DNA from: DATHWB01 sp040902855
Lineage (GTDB): Bacteria; Actinomycetota; Acidimicrobiia; Spongiisociales; ZC4RG35
Assembly (NCBI GenBank): GCA_040902855.1
Contig: JBBDWN010000052.1
Coordinates: 1 to 5,541, forward strand
DNA: 5,541 nt
Reading direction: 5' to 3'
Under the pieces are notes generated by a model. The model was not told the DNA's origin and searched no databases. It saw nothing but the letters and a program-made list of their open reading frames with translations. Within the stretch, counting starts at the first letter, position 1. Each line of letters starts with the position of its first letter. A program made the position numbers and the translations under genes. This document shows positions 1 through 5,541 of this stretch, piece by piece.

Positions 1-3000
1 TGATCCTGGTCAACTCCAACCCGGCCACGATCATGACCGATCCCGAGTTCGCCGACGCTACCTACATCGAACCCATCACGCCCGAGATCGTCGAAGCGAT
101 CATGGCCAAGGAGCGTCCCGACGCGCTGCTCCCCACACTCGGCGGCCAGACGGCGCTCAACGTCACCCGCGAATTGTCCAAACGCGGCGCCTTCGAACGT
201 CACGGTGTCGAACTGATCGGCGCCGGAATCGAGGCGATCGAAAAGGCGGAGGACCGCGGACTCTTCAAAGAGACGATGGAAGCGGCCGGCCTGGCCGTTC
301 CCAAGGCGCGCTACGCCCGATCGCTCGACGAGGCGCTCGGGGTGGTGGACGAGATCGGGTACCCGGTGATGATCCGACCTTCGTACATCCTCGGGGGCGG
401 GGGAACGGGCATCGCCGACAATGCGGAGGAGTTCAGGGAGAAGGCCAGGTACGGCCTCGAGTATTCGCCGGTTCACGAGATCCTGGTCGAAGAGTCCGTC
501 CTCGGTTGGAAGGAGTACGAACTCGAAGTCATGCGCGATCACCATGACAACGCGGTGATCGTGTGCTCGATCGAGAACCTCGACGCGATGGGCGTGCACA
601 CGGGCGACTCCATCACCGTTGCACCCATCCAGACACTCTCGGATCGCGAGTACCAGGAGATGCGCGACGAAGCCATCGAGGTGCTCAGGGTGATCGGGGT
701 CGAGACCGGCGGATCAAACGTTCAGTTCGCGGTCGATCCGGCAACCGGACGCCGTCTCGTGATCGAGATGAATCCGCGGGTGTCCCGTTCTTCCGCGCTC
801 GCCTCCAAAGCAACCGGTTTTCCGATCGCCAAGATCGCCGCCCTGCTCGCCGTCGGGTTCACCCTCGACGAAATCGCCAACGACATCACCGGGGCGACAC
901 CGGCGAGCTTCGAGCCCGCCCTCGACTACGTCGTCGTGAAGGCTCCGCGATTCGATTTCGCCAAATTCCCGATGGCGCCCAGGAAGTTGGGCACATCGAT
1001 GCGCAGTGTGGGGGAGGCGATGGCGATCGGGCGCACGTTCCCCGAAGCCCTGCAGAAGGCTCTGCGAAGCCTCGAGAACGGCCACTTTGGGTTCGGCGCC
1101 GACTCCGCAGAGCTGCGATACCTCGACGTGGCCGACGACGCGCTGTGGACCGAGATCGACGTCCCGACACCAGATCGCATCTTCGCCGTCGCCGAAGGGT
1201 TACGCCGAGGTTTCAGTGTCGAAGAAATCTCGGCGCGGTCCGGATATGACCCCTGGTTCACCGACCAGATGTCCGAGCTGATCGAGATCCGGCACGAGTT
1301 GGAGGACAACAGACTCGACATCGGACGGATGGCCTCGGCCAAGCGCGCCGGCTTCTCAGACCGCCAACTCGCCCACCTTTGGGGCGTGTCGGAGGGCGAG
1401 ATCCGGGCGATGCGACTCGGTGCCGGGATACGCCGGACCTACAAGACGGTCGACACGTGTGCGGCCGAGTTCGAAGCTCACACTCCCTACATGTACGGCA
1501 CGTTCGAAGACGAGGACGAGGTTCCCCCCGCCGATCGTCCCCGAGTGGTCGTGCTGGGATCAGGTCCGAACCGAATCGGACAGGGAATCGAGTTCGACTA
1601 CGCCTGCGTCCACGCCGCGTTCGCATTGCGCGATGCCGGCTACGAGACGGTGATGGTGAACTGCAATCCCGAGACGGTGTCGACGGATTACGACACGTCC
1701 GACCGCTTGTACTTCGAGCCGCTCACCGCCGAAGACGTCCTGGCCGTGGTCGAGGCCGAGAAGCCGGTCGCCGTCATCGTGCAACTCGGCGGTCAGACTC
1801 CGTTGAACCTCGCCGCCGAGTTGGAGGCTGCCAATGTCCCCATCGCCGGGACATCTCCTGCGTCGATCGCGCTGGCAGAAGACCGCGAACAGTTCTCTGC
1901 GGTCTGTCGACGGCTCGGCATCAAGCAGGCTCCGCACGGGTTGGCGAAGAACCGTCTCGAGGCGCTCGAAGTGGTGGACCAGGTGGGTCTGCCTGTGGTC
2001 GTCCGCCCTTCCTACGTACTCGGAGGAAGGAAGATGCGTGTGGTGTCGAGCTACGACGAATTGACCGACTACCTCGAAGATCTGTACGGAGACGTCACGG
2101 AGCGGGAGATGAGCCAGGTCCCGCTTCTGATCGACCGGTTCCTCGAGGCCGCCACCGAGGTCGATGTCGACGCCCTCTTCGACGGTACGGAGTTGCTCGT
2201 CGGCGGTGTGATGGAACACGTCGAAGAAGCCGGAGTGCACTCCGGGGACTCTGCCTGTGTCGTGCCTCCACCCACTCTGTCGGAGGCTGCTCACAAGACG
2301 ATCCTCATCCACACCGAGGATCTCGCTCGCGAACTCGGGGTGCTCGGGCTGATCAACGTCCAATTCGCGGTGAAAGGTGACGAAGTCTTCATTCTGGAAG
2401 CGAACCCGCGTGCGTCGCGGACCGTGCCGTTCATCTCGAAGGCTTCGGGGATGCCGCTGGCCAAAGCGGCCGCCCGGGTGATGATGGGGGCGACGATCTC
2501 CGAACTACGGGAGGAAGGTCTGATCCCGGAGCGACGTGCGGTGGGATTCACCGCGGTGAAGGAAGCGGTTCTCCCCTGGGATCGGTTTCCGGAAGAAGAC
2601 TCGGTCCTTGGACCCGAGATGCGGGCAACGGGAGAGGTGATGGGAATCGGCCTCGATGCCGGTGTGGCATACGCCAAGGCACTCCTGGCTGCCGGTCATG
2701 TGCTTCCGAGCGAAGGCACGGTGTTCATCTCCCTCGCGGACCGCGACAAGCCGATGGGCCTGGCCGTCGCCCAGGCCTTTCACATGCTCGGGTTTTCGAT
2801 CGTGGCCACCAATGGCACCGCCCGATTCCTCGAACACCATGCCCTTCCTGCCGTGGCCATCAACAAGGTCGGCCAGGGCGAAGACGACACACGGGAGTGG
2901 ATCGAATCCGGTCGGGTTCAGTTGATCGTGAACACCCCGCAGGGTGGCCGGTCGCGGTCGGACGGACGCATCATTCGGCATGCGGCCCGGTCGGTCGGAG

Positions 3001-3107
3001 TGCCGTGCGTCACCACGATCGCCGGTGCACTGTCCGTGGCCAGGAGCCTACGCGCGGGCGACTCTGCTCTAAACGAACCTCGTAGTCTCCAGTCCTGGCA
3101 CGCATGA
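1..3107 (+). CDS. carB: Carbamoyl-phosphate synthase large subunit (5' partial)
   Basis: CarB, with the glutaminase CarA, makes carbamoyl phosphate from bicarbonate, glutamine-derived ammonia and two ATP for pyrimidine and arginine synthesis in the cytoplasm. The frame is open from base 3 (ILVNSNPATIM), matching E. coli CarB from about residue 45, so some 44 N-terminal residues lie outside the window. The Met at base 33 is internal; residues below count from it. The first ATP-grasp half (to ~348) has R75, R115, E245 and N247, matching E. coli R129, R169, E299 and N301. An oligomerisation region spans ~349-500. The second ATP-grasp half (~503-885) has R618, R658, E789 and N791, matching R675, R715, E841 and N843. 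The ornithine-site acids E783, D791 and E892 of E. coli are present as E731, D739 and E844. An MGS-like allosteric domain (~888-1008) follows, then a short unconserved tail. The second half carries about five extra residues near 680-692 relative to E. coli. No frameshift is seen. The stop overlaps the pyrD start (ATGA). Confidence 0.98.
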   Translation, partial: ILVNSNPATIMTDPEFADATYIEPITPEIVEAIMAKERPDALLPTLGGQTALNVTRELSKRGAFERHGVELIGAGIEAIEKAEDRGLFKETMEAAGLAVPKARYARSLDEALGVVDEIGYPVMIRPSYILGGGGTGIADNAEEFREKARYGLEYSPVHEILVEESVLGWKEYELEVMRDHHDNAVIVCSIENLDAMGVHTGDSITVAPIQTLSDREYQEMRDEAIEVLRVIGVETGGSNVQFAVDPATGRRLVIEMNPRVSRSSALASKATGFPIAKIAALLAVGFTLDEIANDITGATPASFEPALDYVVVKAPRFDFAKFPMAPRKLGTSMRSVGEAMAIGRTFPEALQKALRSLENGHFGFGADSAELRYLDVADDALWTEIDVPTPDRIFAVAEGLRRGFSVEEISARSGYDPWFTDQMSELIEIRHELEDNRLDIGRMASAKRAGFSDRQLAHLWGVSEGEIRAMRLGAGIRRTYKTVDTCAAEFEAHTPYMYGTFEDEDEVPPADRPRVVVLGSGPNRIGQGIEFDYACVHAAFALRDAGYETVMVNCNPETVSTDYDTSDRLYFEPLTAEDVLAVVEAEKPVAVIVQLGGQTPLNLAAELEAANVPIAGTSPASIALAEDREQFSAVCRRLGIKQAPHGLAKNRLEALEVVDQVGLPVVVRPSYVLGGRKMRVVSSYDELTDYLEDLYGDVTEREMSQVPLLIDRFLEAATEVDVDALFDGTELLVGGVMEHVEEAGVHSGDSACVVPPPTLSEAAHKTILIHTEDLARELGVLGLINVQFAVKGDEVFILEANPRASRTVPFISKASGMPLAKAAARVMMGATISELREEGLIPERRAVGFTAVKEAVLPWDRFPEEDSVLGPEMRATGEVMGIGLDAGVAYAKALLAAGHVLPSEGTVFISLADRDKPMGLAVAQAFHMLGFSIVATNGTARFLEHHALPAVAINKVGQGEDDTREWIESGRVQLIVNTPQGGRSRSDGRIIRHAARSVGVPCVTTIAGALSVARSLRAGDSALNEPRSLQSWHA

Positions 3108-4009
3108 TCGACCTTGCGGTCACCCTCGGTCCGGTCGCCCTCCGCTCGCCGCTGGTTGCCGCGTCCGGCACCGTGGGCAGCGTGATCGAGTTCGCCTCGG
3201 TGACGAACTTCGGGTTGTACGGAGCAGCAGTCGCCAAATCGGTGTCCGACGAGCCGTGGGAGGGCAGAGCCGCCCCGCGCCTGGCCCCGGCGGGAGTAGG
3301 CATGCTCAACGGGATCGGAATCCAGAACCCGGGGATCCGGGCGTGGGTGGAAGAGACTGTCCCGCGATTGCACACCGTGGGCGTGCCCGTGTGGGGGTCG
3401 GCCGTGGGGACGACGGTGGCCGGATTCGTCACCGTCGCCCGGGAGATGGCAGATGCGGGCATCGAAGCGGTCGAAGTCAACCTCTCGTGTCCGAACCTCG
3501 ACGGACATCTCTTCGCCCTCGATCCGATACGCAGCGCCGAGGTGATTCGGGCGGTGCGGGCCGCAGTGTCCGTGCCGATAGGAGCCAAGCTCTCACCGAA
3601 CGCCGAGGACATCGTGACCGTGGCGGAGAAGTGCGCCGAGGCTGGGGCCGACTGGGTGGTCCTGACCAACACGGTGTGGGGCGCCGGCATCGACATCGTG
3701 ACGCGCCAGCCTCTCGTCAGCGGAGTCGTCGGCGGGTATTCGGGGGCTCCCCTCAAGCCGATCGCACTGCGGTGTGTCATCGAAGTGCACCGCGCCATGC
3801 CCGAACTGCCGATTCTCGGTGTGGGCGGGGTCGCCTCCGGAAGGGACGTGATCGAGTACGTCCTCGCCGGGGCTTCGGCCATCGGGATCGGCACGATCCA
3901 TTTCGCAGAACCTCGGGCGGCCGGGCGAATTCTCCGCGAGACTCGACGACTTCTCGGGAAGATGGGGGAGGGGCGGCTCTCAGATCTGGTGGGAAGGGCG
4001 GTCAGATGA
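3104..4009 (+). CDS. pyrD: Dihydroorotate dehydrogenase, class 1 (probably 1B catalytic subunit)
   Basis: This 301-residue FMN enzyme oxidises dihydroorotate to orotate, the fourth step of UMP synthesis. The TIM-barrel motifs run in order: ASGT at 20-23, AKS around K45, MLNGIGIQNPG at 67-77, NLSCPN at 126-131 with the catalytic base Cys129, AKLSPN with FMN-contacting K162, LTNT at 187-190, GGYSG at 210-214, and a C-terminal GVGG...GIGT phosphate-binding region at 239-264. The active-site cysteine marks class 1 (soluble); membrane-bound class 2 enzymes use serine and carry an N-terminal helix, absent here. Length and the early start (IDLAVTLG before PLVAASGT) fit the PyrDB subclass, which normally pairs with the FAD/2Fe-2S protein PyrK to reduce NAD+. 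No pyrK lies beside it in the window, so the electron acceptor is unproven and 1A remains possible. ATG 3104 is the first start after an in-frame TAG at 3083. It has no clear Shine-Dalgarno and probably depends on coupling to carB. Confidence 0.95.
   Translation: MIDLAVTLGPVALRSPLVAASGTVGSVIEFASVTNFGLYGAAVAKSVSDEPWEGRAAPRLAPAGVGMLNGIGIQNPGIRAWVEETVPRLHTVGVPVWGSAVGTTVAGFVTVAREMADAGIEAVEVNLSCPNLDGHLFALDPIRSAEVIRAVRAAVSVPIGAKLSPNAEDIVTVAEKCAEAGADWVVLTNTVWGAGIDIVTRQPLVSGVVGGYSGAPLKPIALRCVIEVHRAMPELPILGVGGVASGRDVIEYVLAGASAIGIGTIHFAEPRAAGRILRETRRLLGKMGEGRLSDLVGRAVR
3991..3998 (+). promoter_or_regulatory. Likely ribosome binding site of pyrF
   Basis: GGGAAGGG ends seven bases before ATG 4006, inside the last codons of pyrD. 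It is the best Shine-Dalgarno-like run near any start in the window and supports 4006 as the pyrF start despite the open frame upstream. Confidence 0.55.
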
Positions 4010-4719
4010 ACATCGATATTCCTGTGGCGGTGGCGCTCGACGTCTCCAGCGGAGAGGACGCCGTGCGACTCGCCCGGACGGTGGCCCCGTACGTCGGGGT
4101 TTTCAAGATCGGCCTCGAACTCCTTTCGGGACCCGGACCCGTCCTCGTGTCGGCGTTGGCCGAACTCGGCAAGCCGGTCTTTTGCGACGCCAAGCTGCAT
4201 GACATTCCCAACACCGTCGAGCGGGCGGCAAGCAACCTCGCCCGCGCCGGGGCGCGCTGGATCACAGCCCACGCCGCCGGTGGACCGGCGATGATCGAGG
4301 CCGCTGTCCGAGGTGCGGCCAAGAGCGGAACGGGGACAGGCATCCTCTGCATCACCGTTCTCACCAGCCTGTCTGCGTCGGATCTCGCGGTCGTCGGCCA
4401 CGGCGACAGCCTCGGCAAACAGGTCGCCCGCATGGCGCGGCTGGCTCGAGCGGGCGGCGCAGAAGGAGTGGTCTGTGGAGTCAGGGAGCTGGGGGACGTC
4501 GCCCAGGTCGCTCCCGACCTCGTACGGGTCACTCCGGGGATCCGGCCGCAAGGGTCGGCCAGGGATGACCAGGCGCGGGTCTCGACCCCCGAGGATGCGC
4601 TCGCCCGCGGCGCCGACCTTCTCGTGATCGGGAGGCCGATCACCTCCGCCCCCGATCCTGCGGCGGCGGCACACGCGATTGCCCGATCGATCGTGGATTC
4701 GGGATCGCCAACTCAGTAG
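4006..4719 (+). CDS. pyrF: Orotidine 5'-phosphate decarboxylase (E. coli/Bacillus-type)
   Basis: This enzyme decarboxylates OMP to UMP, the last step of de novo pyrimidine synthesis, in the cytoplasm and without a cofactor. The 237-residue protein is full length for the short (group I) family. D12 in VALD and K34 in FKIG open the barrel. The catalytic signature DAKLHDIPNT at 61-70 supplies the Asp-Lys-Asp set D61, K63 and D66. ITVLTS lies at 116-121, VTPGIRP at 175-181 and the phosphate-gripping GADLLVIGRPI with R210 at 202-212. The signature differs from the DxKRGDI form of the longer type 2 decarboxylases that I recall from Mycobacterium and Streptomyces. The ATG overlaps the pyrD stop as ATGA, with a purine-rich GGGAAGGG just upstream. 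The same frame stays open far upstream inside pyrD, but family similarity begins only at this Met. The substrate OMP comes from PyrE, which is not encoded in the window. Confidence 0.97.
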   Translation: MNIDIPVAVALDVSSGEDAVRLARTVAPYVGVFKIGLELLSGPGPVLVSALAELGKPVFCDAKLHDIPNTVERAASNLARAGARWITAHAAGGPAMIEAAVRGAAKSGTGTGILCITVLTSLSASDLAVVGHGDSLGKQVARMARLARAGGAEGVVCGVRELGDVAQVAPDLVRVTPGIRPQGSARDDQARVSTPEDALARGADLLVIGRPITSAPDPAAAAHAIARSIVDSGSPTQ

Positions 4720-4728
4720 AGTCGGCGG

Positions 4729-5049
4729 ATGCCACCGCCACAACCGCCACAGATGTCCGACGAACAGCGCGCCGCAGCCCTGGAGCGGGCCGCCCAGGCG
4801 CGACGGGTGCGGGCCGAGGTCAAAGAACTCCTCAAGTCCGGATCGCTCGACTTCCAAGGTCTCCTGGACCGGGCCGAGGAAGACGACCTGATCGGCGGCA
4901 TCAAGATCGCTGCCGTTCTGTCATCGATGCCCGGAACCGGCAAAGTGACGGCGAAACGCATGATGGAAGAGTTGGGCATCGCCGACAATCGCCGTCTTCG
5001 GGGGCTCGGTGACCGTCAACGCGCCGCACTTCTCGCCGCATTCGACTGA
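4729..5049 (+). CDS. mihF: Integration host factor, actinobacterial type (mIHF/sIHF)
   Basis: This 106-residue basic DNA-binding protein is of the mycobacterial mIHF / Streptomyces sIHF family, a nucleoid-associated protein unrelated to E. coli IHF despite the name. An N-terminal charged helix starts at SDEQRAAALERAAQARR (10-26), very close to the family consensus. A helical core follows (DDLIGGIKIAAVLSSMPG, 52-69), then GTGKVTAKRMMEELGI (69-84) and the arginine-rich RRLRGLGDRQR at 88-98, which belongs to the helix-two-turn-helix DNA-binding fold. In the family this protein bends or compacts DNA and affects topology and global expression. Start ATG 4729 is nine bases after the pyrF stop with only a weak GGCGG next to it. 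The in-frame ATG at 4753 (Met9) lacks any Shine-Dalgarno and would cut off residues the family has, so 4729 is preferred. The N-terminus is proline/glutamine rich because of a 9-bp duplication. Position between pyrF and gmk matches other actinobacteria. Confidence 0.93.
   Translation: MPPPQPPQMSDEQRAAALERAAQARRVRAEVKELLKSGSLDFQGLLDRAEEDDLIGGIKIAAVLSSMPGTGKVTAKRMMEELGIADNRRLRGLGDRQRAALLAAFD
4734..4751 (+). repeat. 9-bp perfect tandem duplication at the 5' end of mihF
   Basis: ACCGCCACA occurs twice back to back (4734-4742 and 4743-4751). The unit is three codons long, so the frame is kept and the protein reads PPQPPQ near its start. It lies before the conserved helix of mIHF, where length varies between species as I recall them. 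Confidence 0.85.
5000..5004 (+). promoter_or_regulatory. Likely ribosome binding site of gmk
   Basis: GGGGG sits four bases before GTG 5009, within mihF codons for the RRLRGLGDRQR segment. Spacing is short but workable. It supports GTG 5009, which is also the only ATG/GTG/TTG in this frame between the in-frame TGA at 4961 and the P-loop. Confidence 0.45.
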
Positions 5050-5541
5050 CGGGCGTCTGATCGTCGTGTCCGGCCCGAGCGGGGTCGGCAAATCCACTCT
5101 GCTGCGCGCCCTGCGGGAACAACTCGACTACGGGTTCTCGATCTCCGCGACCACTCGGGACCCGCGCCCCTCCGAGGTCGACGGCGTCCACTATCACTTC
5201 ATCAATCGCGAACAGTTCCTCGAAATGATCGACGAGGACGCTCTGGTCGAATGGGCCGAGTACGGAGGCCATCTCTATGGAACGCCCGTCGAAGCCGTCC
5301 GGGCGGCCCGCGCCCAATCCGAGGTCGTCATCCTCGACATCGACCTCGAAGGCGCCAAGCAGGTCCGGGGGGTCTTCGAGGACGGGATTCTGGTCTGGAT
5401 CGCTCCGCCCTCCTTCGTAGAACTCGAGCGCCGGCTCAGATCTCGGGGCGACACCGACGAAGCGGCCATCGCCCGCCGACTCGAACGCGCCCGCACGGAC
5501 ATGGCGCTCGCCCCGTCCCTCTTCGATCGCATCGTCGTCAA
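5009..5541 (+). CDS. gmk: Guanylate kinase (3' partial)
   Basis: Guanylate kinase transfers phosphate from ATP to GMP, giving GDP for GTP/dGTP synthesis and recycling, in the cytoplasm. 177 residues are visible; the family usually has about 180-210, so only a short C-terminal piece is missing past the window. The P-loop GPSGVGKST lies at 22-30. The guanylate kinase signature TTRDPRPSEVDGVHYHFI at 48-65 carries the GMP-contacting R50, R53 and E56. EWAEYGGHLYGTP at 81-93 includes the conserved Tyr-Gly-Thr of the GMP site. LDIDLEGAKQVR at 109-120 holds the conserved acidic residues, and RLRSRGDTDEAAIARRL at 142-158 is the lid region. The start is GTG 5009, giving a 14-residue lead before the first strand and a 41-base overlap with mihF in another frame. 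No other standard start is in frame, as an in-frame TGA lies at 4961-4963. The overlap suggests translation coupled to mihF. Confidence 0.95.
   Translation, partial: MTVNAPHFSPHSTDGRLIVVSGPSGVGKSTLLRALREQLDYGFSISATTRDPRPSEVDGVHYHFINREQFLEMIDEDALVEWAEYGGHLYGTPVEAVRAARAQSEVVILDIDLEGAKQVRGVFEDGILVWIAPPSFVELERRLRSRGDTDEAAIARRLERARTDMALAPSLFDRIVV

Noticed and set aside
33..35. ATG as the true start of carB
   Set aside because: The frame is open back to base 3 and the upstream residues ILVNSNPATI are a conserved CarB segment, so this Met is internal and the gene begins before the window.
1379..2380. Open frame of 333 codons on the plus strand inside carB
   Set aside because: The translation is arginine/glycine-rich with no domain, and the CarB frame through the same bases has intact catalytic motifs, so this is an out-of-frame shadow.
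3256..4005. N-terminal extension of PyrF through pyrD
   Set aside because: The frame is open by chance, but the sequence is low-complexity arginine-rich and resembles no decarboxylase. Family similarity and a good ribosome binding site place the start at 4006.
4544..4560. Small hairpin GGCCG / CGGCC with a 7-base loop
   Set aside because: It is only a 5-bp stem inside the pyrF coding sequence, with no T-run after it, and is expected by chance in GC-rich DNA. It is not a terminator.
4720..4728. Promoter or terminator between pyrF and mihF
   Set aside because: The gap is only 9 bases, too short for either, and no -10/-35-like or stem-loop structure was evident just upstream.
3010..4857. Long open reading frame of 615 codons on the minus strand, opposite pyrD and pyrF
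   Set aside because: It lies opposite three well-supported genes, crosses their boundaries, and its arginine/serine/proline/threonine-rich translation is typical of antisense frames in GC-rich DNA. No family motif is recognisable.

Overview
The window is a GC-rich, gap-free block of five co-directional (+ strand) genes: the 3' part of a de novo pyrimidine operon running straight into two genes that follow it in Actinomycetota. The order is carB (5' truncated), pyrD, pyrF, mihF (actinobacterial integration host factor), gmk (3' truncated). The mihF-like gene with its RRLRGLGDRQR segment, sitting between pyrF and gmk, is the strongest taxonomic clue and points to an actinobacterium. The pyrD and pyrF subfamilies (class 1 dihydroorotate dehydrogenase, E. 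coli/Bacillus-type OMP decarboxylase) are not those I associate with Mycobacterium or Streptomyces. A deeper-branching actinobacterial lineage such as Acidimicrobiia or a relative is therefore more likely; this placement is inference, not proof.

Layout: bases 1-3107 hold carB, lacking only about the first 44 residues of the family. pyrD (3104-4009) and pyrF (4006-4719) each start inside the stop codon of the previous gene (ATGA overlaps). mihF (4729-5049) follows after 9 bases. gmk starts at a GTG at 5009, overlapping the end of mihF by 41 bases, and runs off the window at 5541. There is no intergenic space for a terminator or internal promoter, so the five genes look like one transcript whose promoter and any PyrR-type control lie upstream.

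Together CarB makes carbamoyl phosphate (with a CarA not in view), PyrD oxidises dihydroorotate to orotate, and PyrF decarboxylates OMP to UMP. PyrE, which makes OMP from orotate, and PyrK, the usual electron-transfer partner of a class 1B PyrD, are not in this window. mIHF is a nucleoid protein and Gmk makes GDP from GMP, so nucleotide supply and chromosome organisation share a transcript.

I found no mobile element, RNA gene, CRISPR array or novel system. The points worth a second look are the enzyme subfamilies in otherwise conserved synteny, the missing pyrK, the gmk start nested in the DNA-binding motif codons of mihF, and a 9-bp tandem duplication at the start of mihF.
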